A stretch of DNA of 64,000 bases from Sphaerulina vaccinii (lineage: Eukaryota; Ascomycota; Dothideomycetes; Mycosphaerellales; Mycosphaerellaceae), in the NCBI GenBank assembly GCA_022570795.1, contig JAKUDP010000002.1:2108001-2172000 (forward strand), given 5' to 3'. Below, piece by piece: positions 10,984 through 21,293 of this stretch. The notes beneath the pieces were generated by a model. That model worked only from the letters and a program-made list of their open reading frames with translations. It ran no database searches and was not told the origin of the DNA. The translations under genes were made by a program, and so were the position numbers. Position 1 is the first letter of the stretch, and each line of letters opens with the position of its first letter.

Positions 10984-13532
10984 CTGAGCAATAGTCTCTT
11001 CGTGGGCACTAGTGGTCAAGCAAGAAGGCTCGGCACCGAAGGTTAGGGCTTGCAGACAACGCGTGGGTGGTATCGAGCAAAGTATTCAGTACTCGGTCAG
11101 CAAGAAGTGAAATCAGTACAGAGGTGGTATGCAATGGTGCGGTAAAAGGGTATGGCCTGCGCCTACGATTGGTAGGTTGATATCCAAGCAAATGACTCAA
11201 AGCATGGTCAGCAGCCTGACTGGCTAGCTGAGGTAGTTCTTAAGTCCGTGATAGGTGCGCGCGAACGCGACGAAGTGGCAGGCGACACTCGTAGGCTATT
11301 TTGGAGAACAATGCTGAGCTGAAGTACGATCAGCAGTTCGCATCTGCCGCGGAGGTGTGCCATAGGACAATGGACGTGGTTGGTAAGATGTAAGGCTGCA
11401 GGAGCACAGAGATGCGATGCCAGGAGTTTGTATGGGGTGCATAGGGCTGCTGCAGGTCGAAAATCCTGATTTGCGATCGTCGAATACGAAAAGGGTGTGC
11501 TATAGGCTTTAGTCATCTGATGTGAGCATGCACGTCGTCCATTTTGGAAGGGTGGCGTTATTTTTGATAGGTGACACACATGTCAGTCCTGGGATGGTTG
11601 GGATGAGGCATTAATGGAACGCTCGAGATCGATATGTGCCTTGGTAGCGATTCTTGCGTAAAGTATCGGCCGTCTTCTTCCTTCCTTGGTATCCCGTGGA
11701 GCACTTTTCGAGCAGGTATCGAGAGCGGTGGGTGCGCTCGGCAGTAGCGGAAGATCCTTGGTACTGTGATTATCTTGCTGTGATGGAGTCATCTTCTTGC
11801 CACTATCGCAGCACCTGCGAGCTCACTGTAGCCTTGGACCTGCCGCGTAGGATGCGTGCGTGTCCCAGTATGGGCAGTGTCGGCGGATGATATAGAAGCC
11901 GGCGAGGTTCGATGTTTCACCGCTCGTATGCTAGGGATGTTCTGCCACGACCGGCTCAAGACTTCGCAAAGAGTCGGTCTAAGTGCTGGAGAGGTGCAGG
12001 AACATGGTATTGATAACATGAGCAGTGCATGTTCGATTGATAGATGCCTCCCACGTCTTTTCAGCATTCATCGGCAGATGGAGCTGGCCGCAGAAAGAAG
12101 CCTAACAACCACATACAAACTGCTGTCGGTAGAGAGCAGCATGCGCAGATCATGACGGGCTCATGCTGTCAGTTGGATGCAATGCTTCGTAGAGCACGGA
12201 CAGAGGTCCGCTGTTGACCGCGTAGAGCGCGAGGGCTTAGTCCTCGTGGTGGTGTGTGGAGGAGCTCGTTGGAGAGGTGATGTCCAGAGATCATGGTCTT
12301 ACTCTCTTCATCTTAGCGTGGGGTTGATGACATGAGGCTGGCAGACAAGTCGCGAAGAACCGCCGCTGTGCAATATGGTTGTTTAATGTTGCGCAGAAGA
12401 TGGTTGAACAGTGAATCCTCGCCACCGGTGACAACTGCCTTGACCGCGATTGACACCGCCATTGCTCAGAGAGGGCTTTGTGCGTGTATGAACAGGTTGC
12501 ACAGGACGATCAAGCTTGAAGCCTTCGATCAGCCTCAGCCCCCTTTCAGAGTCCGTGTTATCCCGATTTATCCTGATTTGAATTTCTCTTTCAACTTCGT
12601 CTCTCACATGCTCACAGATGACCAACCCATCACACCCTCTCCACACGCCAATCACGACAAGCTTCGGTGCATGCTGCACAGAAACCAGTATCAAACCACC
12701 ATACCCAGCCTCTCGTGAGGAGTCGCAGGAATGCAAAGTACTGGATCCTGTTCGCGAATGGAGGCAACCCACACTACTGCAGGCCATCGCGTATGCGCCA
12801 GCCGCGGCCACTGCCTGAAAGAGGCAGCGACATAGATTACTGGTACCTGCAGGCGTTCGTTATTATACCGGTGGTGGCTTTCGAGTAGTCTTTCTCAGCA
12901 CAAAGCGAGCCCTCTACTGATTCCGACAATTCTGCTAACGCGTGGGATGGTTAGCTTTCGCCTGATTCGCCTCCTTCCTGCCTTCTCTACCGCATCTGAA
13001 GCATTTGGGGGAACGCGTCTGTCTTACCGATGACTGATCGACCAGTCATCATGTGCTGCGGCCTCTGACTGATTGTTGCAGCCACTATCAGAAGGCGGCG
13101 TACGCATCTCGCACTCATAACTCCGCCCTGCCCTCCTGCCTGCTGGAGCCTTCGTTCCAGCGTTTCGGAGAATACTTATGTAGGCAATGCCTGTCGCTCG
13201 TTTGGGAGTTCCCTTTGTACCCTTGGTTGCTCATCAGAAGATCTGCTCCCCACATTGTGCTACCGAAGAGCTTCAAGGTCTCCAGGAACCTTCAACTTGA
13301 ACACAACTTTGTTGCAGTCTGCAACACTACTCACTGACCGGCCTATAGGCCGGCCTACGTTCGGATCGGGCCTACGTGTTCATTCTTCGATCGCACTACT
13401 GCACAGCGCATCGCTACGGCTGAAGTCCCGCTTGAATTGCGGCATAGACGATCTGCATTGGTGCTATCCCACGCCTCTCAAGTGCACCTTACTCGCGGAT
13501 CTTCTAAACCTTCTGCATCCAACTACATAGCC
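10984..13532. other. Long intergenic region, no gene supported
   Basis: About 2.5 kb. Frames on both strands are short, with no recognisable domain. The stretch may hold 3' UTR, a long promoter for the next gene, or a non-coding transcript; the sequence alone does not say. Confidence 0.4.
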
Positions 13533-14435
13533 ATGCCGTCGCCCACGTCGGGCGAGCAAAGACTCGAATCGACTACTGCAGGAAGAAGTCTAACGTGGCC
13601 ACCAACCGTGCGCCTCAGCACTGACGTGGACAACAAATATATATCAGCGCCCGCATCCACAGACACAATGCCTTCCAAACGAAAAGCAATACCAAGATCA
13701 GAAGCATTCGAGGATGAACTCGACGAAGATCCAGCGGCACACTTCCTGTCACCAGTCAAAATGGCCTATGAGTACGAAGATTGGGCCGAAGATTCCGACA
13801 ACGACGCAGACGATGTAGTCTGGGACGCTGGCATTGTAGACTTCGCACTGTTTCACGACGAACGACAGCAAGCTCAAGCACAGCAGTCTACAGTACCAGA
13901 CAAATGGGAGAGCCTGCTTGCGAGTCAAAAGTCTGCTCTTCAACGTGCTGTCCAACGGAATCGGTCAAATTCGGACTCGACACAGCACCGAACGTGGACC
14001 CCACTGGTAGAAGACCTGCCTCATCTGACCCCAGACAATTCACCAAATCTACGCGATGACTTCGACATTGAGCACTACTGTGGCGGGCAAGCTCCTCGAC
14101 CAAGTATACCAGATTACTTGAGATCGCCATTCACGCCTGCCGAGGAGCTATCGGACGACGACTATGATGACGAGACGGATTCTGACGAAGACGAGCTACC
14201 AGTCGCGTTCCTTGTGGAACGAGCACGTGAGCGAAGGCGTGCTGCTCGCAAATTGGAACGACCAGGCATGAGGTTCAACAGGACGATGTCTGGAAAAGTC
14301 CACGTCTGGAGACGCCCGAGCTACCATCTGCCTGATGTCGGCGAGGATCCAGAGGCGGAGAGAAAGGCCGAGCTCGCGTACGTGCAGGTCAATCAGCCGC
14401 AAACACAACACGAAGAACGTGGCCGGAGGCGATGA
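13533..14435 (+). CDS. Hypothetical acidic fungal protein
   Basis: Open frame of 300 aa from the ATG at 13533. A second in-frame ATG at 13668 has the better context (ACAATGCC) and would give about 256 aa. I do not recognise the family. Visible features are a strongly acidic patch (DSDNDADDVVWDAGIVDF), a helical segment KWESLLASQKSALQRAVQ, a second acidic run (ELSDDDYDDETDSDEDELP) and a basic stretch VERARERRRAARKLERPGMRFNRTMSGKVHVWRRP. The coherent alternation of acidic and basic blocks and a clean stop support a real gene. It is probably intrinsically disordered and possibly nuclear. Confidence 0.6.
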   Translation: MPSPTSGEQRLESTTAGRSLTWPPTVRLSTDVDNKYISAPASTDTMPSKRKAIPRSEAFEDELDEDPAAHFLSPVKMAYEYEDWAEDSDNDADDVVWDAGIVDFALFHDERQQAQAQQSTVPDKWESLLASQKSALQRAVQRNRSNSDSTQHRTWTPLVEDLPHLTPDNSPNLRDDFDIEHYCGGQAPRPSIPDYLRSPFTPAEELSDDDYDDETDSDEDELPVAFLVERARERRRAARKLERPGMRFNRTMSGKVHVWRRPSYHLPDVGEDPEAERKAELAYVQVNQPQTQHEERGRRR

Positions 14436-15981
14436 CACGGCACGATGCATGCATGATGCAGAGCGACGAATTGACAGCGTGTGGTACGAAATGTTGCGTG
14501 GAATGTGCTCAGGGTTGGTTAAGCATGGCGTTGCATGAAATGTTTATGGACTATGGTTCGGCGAATGGGATGAATGGGATTGCATGATTTATTGATGCGG
14601 CATATGAACGAGTTACTGTTACACCAGACTGCCGAAGCATTTCAAGTGCATTTCTGGGCATTGTGGGCGTGGGCCGTTCTGGCCATTGATTGCATTTCCT
14701 AACGGGCGGCACTTGCATGATTTATCTGGCAGGCCTGGGTATTTCGGGGGCGATTTGGGCATCGGAGCATGAAAGATACCAATTTGACTATCACGATCGA
14801 TGCTATCAGCCATCATGATTCGGTTACAGAACAAAGATTGGCAGAGCTGCACGAATAATTGGTTACCATATACCAGAATTGAGCACATCATCACGTTCTG
14901 ATGACTGTCCTTGCAGGTCCAGCCCAACTCTTCTTAAAATCCCACCTGCAATTCTGCCACCTACCAGACTTGTATCGCAATCAACGATAGCATCATAGTA
15001 GCGGTCTGCGTGCATTGTTCGGGTCGGGACTGGCTGTTCACGTGGCACACGCGCACGCGTTCTGGATCCAATTGGGCCCCCACTTCTGAGGTACAGTACC
15101 GATACTTTGTATTTACCAGCCTACAACAACCACCGAGCTTCAAGTACAACATAGGTACACCGTATTCAGCATCATTGTTGATTCCAGCTTCGCCTCAAGT
15201 TCGGGTCGCACCAGCACATGCTTGAACAATAAAGTTTGATGATGGAATTGTGCATGCAATGAGTCGCTATCAGGACACCATATCACGCCTCGTCGGGCGA
15301 GAAGAAGTCCATTGGCAGGGAACAGCCCAGAAAAGAGCGTGGTGGTACATCGTCTGCTGACTTCCTGGTCGTTTGACTTGGCGTTGGTTGATTATCAAGG
15401 TTTGAGCATGTGAAAGAGGAAAGGCGGGCTCATTTGTGGCGAGAAACATGGTTAGGAGGCGGACTTATTGACCGACACGACAACCACGTTTCTTCGAGGC
15501 TTGTTGATCATGGCGAGGGAGAGGTTGCCCAGCATCGTTACAGATCTGCTGTGCTTGGGGACATCCCACGCTGGATGTAGTGAAGCGAGCAATGAGGTGA
15601 GGTGTTGTGGTATGCTGTGGTACACTGCTGCACTATGGAATCGAAGATCCGAATGTTCGCTTTCGTCACCGGTGTGCGTGTCTAGACCTCACCTCATCTT
15701 TGGCCTTTCGCCTCACCGGTGGGAATTCGTGGGCCATATTCAGCAATCGGGTATGGTACAGGTACTGTTACAGAATAGTAGATTCTGTCGTGAAGGGGGC
15801 TACAACACTGGCCCGATGTGTGTTGAGTAGTGAAGACTCTCGAGAGATGGAATGGTTGCCATAATACCGTGCATGTTGTCTGTCGACCATATAAGTTGGC
15901 TACAATCTTGCAAGCATACTTGGTATTCAACCACCGACTTGCTTGGCCCAGTGACATCTCCCAACTTGTATCCTGACCACC
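14436..15981. other. Intergenic region, no gene supported
   Basis: About 1.5 kb between two small genes. It holds only short unrelated frames. CACCGGTG-like words recur around 15670 and 15715, but nothing forms a convincing element. Confidence 0.4.
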
Positions 15982-16365
15982 ATGCCTACCACAAAGGCTG
16001 CCTACGCTCGCCAAGGCGACGGCATCCGAGCACACCAGATCGATGTTCAGGTAGCACTCACGTTCGGCCGGGAAGGCTACGACAATGTGCGAAACGCAAA
16101 GAATGTCTTGAAGGGAAAGGTTATAGGCTCTGCCATCACGCGCAAGGAGCAAAAGAATGCTGCAACAGTTCTTGAGAACGGCAGATCCATCAAAGAGTCA
16201 TTCAAGAATCATGTTAGAGGATCGGAATATGGCACTCATCTGTTGAGGGAGGATGAGGGATATGATACTGGAAGAGCTAACGCACCGAAGGTGTATAGAG
16301 GGAGAGTGAAAGCCTGGGAGCACCGAGTCGGCAGAGAGGAGGGAGGCACTTATTGGAATGTTTGA
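15982..16365 (+). CDS. Small hypothetical basic protein
   Basis: Intronless frame of 127 aa starting CACC-ATG, a favourable fungal context. The protein is hydrophilic and basic (ITRKEQKNAATVLENGRSIK, RVKAWEHRVGREEGGTYW) with no signal peptide or membrane segment. I recognise no domain. The continuous hydrophilic composition and the start context favour a real gene over a chance frame, but it lacks family support. Confidence 0.5.
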   Translation: MPTTKAAYARQGDGIRAHQIDVQVALTFGREGYDNVRNAKNVLKGKVIGSAITRKEQKNAATVLENGRSIKESFKNHVRGSEYGTHLLREDEGYDTGRANAPKVYRGRVKAWEHRVGREEGGTYWNV

Positions 16366-16860
16366 GCGAATGGACGCGACGGAATATCTTGCTGTTTGTG
16401 TCTTGAGTGTTAGCAAGTATAGAATGAAGATGTCGTTGATGTTTATGCGTCTACTGACTCCCGATTGCTCACTCACTCAGGCTGGCTGTTTTGCTCTCCA
16501 TAGCTCCAGCTGCACCTAAGTAAAAGAGAGGTTGCTTCTAGAATCTGGAGAAGCAGCCTTAATGTGTTTGCTGCATATCAGCATAATCACCGGAGTCAGT
16601 AGCTCGTCTCAGATGATAAGGCGTCCTGTGTTGTCCTTCTGTGTACAGTATTGTCTTGTTATACACCAACACTCGGTGTCGAGTGTACTTACAGCAAGTC
16701 TATAGCCAATCAGTACAGTATTAGCATTCAATTCAACTCCTTGCTTGCGCTCCAACGTCGTCTCTATTCAACTCATGGTATCGTATCATTCTCTCCAATG
16801 TCTTGTGTCCAAGTCCGCTGCCATCTCTCCTACAAGGCAAACTTGATGGGTGAACAGGCT
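16366..16860. other. Convergent intergenic region
   Basis: About 0.5 kb between the 3' ends of the small basic gene (+) and the GPI-type gene (-). Nothing else is seen. Confidence 0.5.
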
Positions 16861-17639
16861 CTACAGCAGGAAAGCAAGAGCACCGAAACCAGCAGCTGCG
16901 GCGGCATCCGCGAAGATGACATTCTTATTGGCTGCACTGTCACTTGTGCTTGACGCGCTCGAACTTCCAGTGGCCGTGCCAGTGGCGTCCGATGTGCTGG
17001 TGCTGGTGCTAGTCTTGGAAGCGTGAGCCGGTGCAGTCTGACTTGCAGCTACAGACACGCCGTCGCAGCCAAGGATGCACGTCTTCATCGTGTTGTATGC
17101 GCTTGTCTTAGTCAAGTCGTCCGGGTATGAAGCCATGGCGCACTTCCTAGCACAATGGTATGCGGTGCAAGGCAGATCATCCGCACTCCAAAACGGCGAG
17201 CCCATGAGCTTGTTCTCGTACTCAGAATAGTTGCCTGTTGCGCCGACGAGGGAGAAACGGTTGCTATACGTTGCGCCTTGGCCGGTCGTGATGTCGGCAA
17301 TGGCGATTGAGTAGTAATTCGCTGATGGACCGACGCTGGCTGGGATGGAAAGATTGCCGAGCGGGCTCTCAAGAGAAGTCGAGTTGATGAGATAGCCTAA
17401 GAATTGGTCAGAAGCGCTCCACAAGCGACTCGAAGAGTTTGGAGCTTACACGTTGGTCCATTGACGCCGGCGAGGGCAGCAGCGAGATAGACGCGGTACT
17501 GGTCGCTGTTTGCGTTCTCGAAGGTCACCTCGAAGGTCGATCCTGCTGAGATGTTTCCTGGTGCGACAATCCCGTTCAGAGCATTGGCCGAGGCCACGAG
17601 TGTGACAAGCGCCACGGCGCGTCCGGTGAAGCACTTCAT
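16861..17639 (-). CDS. Secreted Ser/Thr-rich GPI-anchored wall protein (Kre9/KNH-like N-terminus)
   Basis: Coding sequence complement(join(16861..17396,17450..17639)), 241 aa. The intron has donor GTAAGC, branch CTGAC and acceptor TTCTTAG. The protein begins with a signal peptide (MKCFTGRAVALVTLVASANA), then a beta-type domain: APGNISAGSTFEVTFENA, YRVYLAAALAG, YYSIAIADITTGQ, YSNRFSLVGATG. This layout resembles Kre9/Knh1 N-terminal domains of Ser-Thr-rich cell-wall proteins. A Cys-containing segment follows (CTAYHCARKCA, CILGC), then a Ser/Thr linker and a hydrophobic C-terminus typical of a GPI-attachment signal. It probably sits at the plasma membrane or cell wall. The KNH assignment is by general pattern, not close similarity. 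Confidence 0.78.
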
Positions 17640-18586
17640 GCTGTGTAAATGTAGTCTTGCTGATTTCGGTCGGGTTTTCGTGAAATCGTTCGGAAAGAGC
17701 GTGCAATGAGATGTTGTGGCGAACAGAAACGAGTGACTGTGGTTAGGATGGTTGTTGGAGAGAAGAAGAGGAAGAGCCGCGAAGCAAACAAAGAAGCGCG
17801 CTGGTATACAAGAGCTAGTAGATGACAGGCGAGCTGCATATGAAAATGCAGGCCAATGCAATTCTTGTACAGAAATCAGCCAGTAAAAGAGCATGGACAG
17901 ATTCTACCACTGTCGTGTTACTGTACTTAGCTCACGCCAATTAGACGAGGACTCTTTCTGGACCTTCTTGAGATCCACAATGCGGCGACCCGCCTTCAGT
18001 TGCAGGCATTGTATCGGTCTGTAACAAGATGAAAATGGGAGCTCGTCCGAGCCGTCCGACGCGTCGCATTGATATGGAGGAAGAAAGATGATGTCTGTCG
18101 CGAGCAGAGTCATATCTCATCTTCGGGCACCGACTATCCTTTCGTGTGGTATAGAACCGAGATCATGATTGCTCGCGTGCTTCAGGACGCGTCCGTGACG
18201 CCGTTTCGTCTCGAGTGCCGCTTGCTTCAGAGTGCCGACATTGAGGCAGGAATGCTCCACAGCTGTCCGAAAAGTGATGGATCTTTCGGCTTCGTGTCTG
18301 AGAGTCCTTGTAGGCCGAGAGACAGTCTTCGCAGCTGCGCGCGTTGGAGGATGATGAGGAGGAAGAAGTGAAGTCAGAATCATTGTAAGCATTCCTCGTC
18401 TCTCAGCTGCCGCCGACTTCGGAGATGGTTGAACCCAGCTCGAATGTAGAGCCTGTTTGTTCGTCCCGCTTAATAGCAACACCAATGATGATCAATCGAG
18501 CTGAGCTGCGGTTGCGGCACGCTGAGGTATATTCGAACGATACTTGCAGGTAGGACTTTCGGAGCAATGGCATTGTGAGAAGAACA
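17640..18586. other. Divergent intergenic region
   Basis: About 0.95 kb between the GPI-type gene (-) and the epoxide hydrolase (+). No additional gene is supported. It presumably carries both promoters. Confidence 0.5.
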
Positions 18587-19747
18587 ATGGCACAACCTAA
18601 CACTCTCGAGCCACTGCCGCTCCCTGAAGGCGTGAGCGAAGACTACATTGACTGCACATCATCATGCGGCCTCGACTGGCATATCCTGAAGGCCGGAGAT
18701 CCAAGCAAGCCTCTCGTACTCTTCTGCCACGGGTACCCAGAACTCGCATTCTCATGGCGGAAGATCCTACCCGTGGTGGCGAAAGCCGGATACTTCTGCG
18801 TAGCTATGGACCAGAGAGGTTACGGCAGAACGACAGGCTGTGGAGATAAGCCGTATGATCAAGTCGATCTGACTCAATACACCATGACCAACCTCGTCAG
18901 GGATCTTGTATGTCTGGTCTATAAGCTCGGCTACAAAGAGGCAGCCTGCATTGTCGGACATGACTTTGGTGCTGTATCCTCTGCAATGGCAGCTTTGATC
19001 CGCCCGGATATCTTCAAGGCTACCATTCAGATGAGCCATCCACATCATGCACCTCAAAGTCCACAATTTGGAGATGAAGTCAAGAAACCTGCTATCGACA
19101 TACAAGCTGAGTTGGCAAAGTTGGATCCTCCGAGAAAGCATTACAAGTGGTACAACTCGAGCCCAGAGGCAGCCGGTCACTGGAACAATCCTCCTCAAGG
19201 TTTGGAGAAGTATCTTCGTGGCTATTTCCACCTCAAATCTGCAGACTGGAACAAGAATGATCCTCATCCACTCAAAGAGTGGAGTGCGAAGGCTATTGAA
19301 GTTATGCCTGAATACTATGTCATGAAGAAAGACGATACTTTTCCTCAAAGTATCGAGAAGAATATGCAAGGTGAAGATTATTCGAAGACAGAGTCCTGGC
19401 TGTCGAAAGAAGACTTAGCAGTGTATGTTCAAGAATGGAGTCGAACAGGTTTTCAAGGTGCATTGAACTGGTATCGTGCTCAGACTGCGAGCACGCCACA
19501 GTCGAATAAGGATATGTTGTTGTATGCGGGCGCGAGAATTGTCGTGCCTTGTTCGTTTATTAGTGGGAAGCAGGATTGGGGCAACTTTCAACAGCCTGGA
19601 GCGTTCGAGGGATATGAGGATGAGAAATGTGTCAAGAAGGGATGCTTCTTGGGAAGTACGTTCATTGATCATGCTGGGCATTGGGTGCAACAGGAGCAGT
19701 ATCAGAAGGTGACTAAGGAGGTCATTGCATTCTTACAGATGTTGTAG
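18587..19747 (+). CDS. Soluble epoxide hydrolase-like alpha/beta hydrolase
   Basis: Intronless, 386 aa, with ATG in AACAATGGC context. It shows the alpha/beta-hydrolase core: oxyanion motif HGYPELAFSWR near residue 50, DQRGYGRT, nucleophile elbow GHDFGAVSS with the catalytic Asp near residue 126, and a C-terminal catalytic His in DHAGHWVQQEQ near 370. A lid domain lies between (YNSSPEAAGHW..., LKEWSAKAIEVMPEYYV). An Asp nucleophile in the GHDxG elbow is the hallmark of epoxide hydrolases and haloalkane dehalogenases. Together with the HGYPE motif it favours hydrolysis of epoxides to diols. No targeting signal is visible, so a cytosolic detoxification or secondary-metabolism role is likely. 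The exact substrate is unknown. Confidence 0.88.
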   Translation: MAQPNTLEPLPLPEGVSEDYIDCTSSCGLDWHILKAGDPSKPLVLFCHGYPELAFSWRKILPVVAKAGYFCVAMDQRGYGRTTGCGDKPYDQVDLTQYTMTNLVRDLVCLVYKLGYKEAACIVGHDFGAVSSAMAALIRPDIFKATIQMSHPHHAPQSPQFGDEVKKPAIDIQAELAKLDPPRKHYKWYNSSPEAAGHWNNPPQGLEKYLRGYFHLKSADWNKNDPHPLKEWSAKAIEVMPEYYVMKKDDTFPQSIEKNMQGEDYSKTESWLSKEDLAVYVQEWSRTGFQGALNWYRAQTASTPQSNKDMLLYAGARIVVPCSFISGKQDWGNFQQPGAFEGYEDEKCVKKGCFLGSTFIDHAGHWVQQEQYQKVTKEVIAFLQML

Positions 19748-20280
19748 GTCGCCACAGCTGGTCTGCAACAGTCAATGCCTACTAGTGATGCAATGCAACA
19801 AGTGTGTTGTCTACGATACTGCATGAAGTCGCCGTTGACCCAAAAACGATCTCTCGACATTATTGGTCAAATTTTGATGACAGCACAGCTTTGCCGTTCT
19901 CACATGGCGAAGCCTGGCTCATCACTATACACAAGCAAGGTCGATTGAATGTCATGGTCTGCTGATGCTTGGTTACTCAACGATAAGATCAATCCAGAAG
20001 AACAAAACTGCGGAATCCAGGATCGACGTACCGCCGAGTGAACAAGGCCCAGTCAAGAGTATCCTTCTTGCAGCTTACGCGATGTCTTCCATGAATCGCA
20101 ACCCTGAGAAGACGAGAACAAGCTGGGTATGTGATGTCCAACCCGATTGTGCAGCTTTTCATCGATCGATCGATCAAAAACTGACAGAATCACTTGCATA
20201 ACTTGCACTATCGACGAGTACAGAATTGAGGCAACATAAACAACTATGACGATTTGGTCACCAATCAGGACTGTGCATTA
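19748..20280. other. Intergenic region, no gene seen
   Basis: About 0.5 kb between the hydrolase and the tRNA-Gly-like locus. Short frames only. Confidence 0.5.
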
Positions 20281-20421
20281 GCATCAATGGTCTAGGTTCG
20301 TACAGCATTCCGGCTCCACATGGCGATCAAACGCTAACTCCTAGAAGTGGTTAGGATTGCTGCCTTCCACCGCCCTCGGGCGTCGTAGCAGCAGGGGGGG
20401 GTTCGATTCCCTCTTGATGCA
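20281..20421 (+). tRNA. tRNA-Gly(UCC), interrupted in D-loop and anticodon loop
   Basis: Reading 20281-20295 (GCATCAA-TG-GTCT-AG), then 20348-20369, then 20387-20421 gives a canonical 72-nt cloverleaf. The acceptor GCATCAA/TTGATGC is a perfect 7 bp. The D-stem is GTCT/GGAT, the anticodon stem GCTGC/GCAGC, the loop CT-TCC-A...A with anticodon TCC, and the T-arm GGGGG-TTCGATT-CCCTC. Two insertions interrupt it. One is 17 nt at 20370-20386, directly 3' of position 37, the normal nuclear tRNA intron site. The other is 52 nt at 20296-20347 inside the D-loop; it begins GT, contains GCTAAC and ends AAG. The second insertion is not a normal eukaryotic tRNA intron position, so the locus may be a disrupted pseudogene or a tRNA with a novel intron. 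Confidence 0.55.
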
Positions 20422-21293
20422 TTCCTTTTGCCGCGGTGTCGTCGTGGTGAAGGTGTGGTGGTGGTGGTGATGGTGGCGATGTTGAAATTGTGATTTTTGG
20501 CTTTTTGGTGTCGAAATCTCCACTTTTTGGCCTACAATCAACACTGCTCCGATGCCGTCCGAACCCTTCGATACACGAGACATCCCCTTCTACGTCTGCT
20601 GGGGAAAGACATGCGTGAACGTCTGGCGTGAAGGATGATACTGGGGTTTCTTCGGAGTTTCTTATCGTGCGGCGTTCGTTTCGCAATTCCTGGTATACAT
20701 ATCGGTCGTCCTGCAACAGGCAGTTCTATGCTGAATACCAGGCAGTTCTCAGCAGGGTTCTACGGCATCATGGATGTTGTGGCGTGGTAATTGGAGAAAT
20801 CGTGCAGACCACGCCAAGACGTGAAGTCAAAAAGTGCGGCGAGGTCACCTCACTTCTTCAACACCAACAACAACAACATCAACCACAACGCACCACACCG
20901 TCCACTATCATGGTGGCTACATCTATATCGCCATGTAGCGATGGCTTACTCATGCAAAGCAATTGTGCCACGCTGACCCGCAGGCCCTGTCACATCCGCT
21001 ACGCGTCTACTCCAATCTCTTGGAGTCTTGGCCGCGATAAGAGAGGTGCAGCTCTCCAACCAGCACCTGTCTGATCTCAACTTCGGTGCTCAGAACGCGG
21101 CGTAGCGAGATGCATGCTTGCGATCGTTGTCCAAGATCCCGACCCAGGTGGTCCTTGGCTGCGGCTAGAAGCAGCAGAAGCAGCATGAAGCTAGGTGGTC
21201 AGACCATATATATGCTCCGGACGCGTCTGTCTTATAGAGGTTGAGGTAGGTCTCTCTCTCTCAGCACCATTCAAGCAATCTTGTCTTTCCGTC
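20422..21293. other. Intergenic region with simple-sequence patches
   Basis: About 0.87 kb. It contains a GGT/GAT-rich microsatellite-like run (20452-20480), a CAA/CAAC-rich run (20859-20900) and a TCTCTC tract just upstream of the permease (21252-21262). No gene is supported. Confidence 0.45.
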
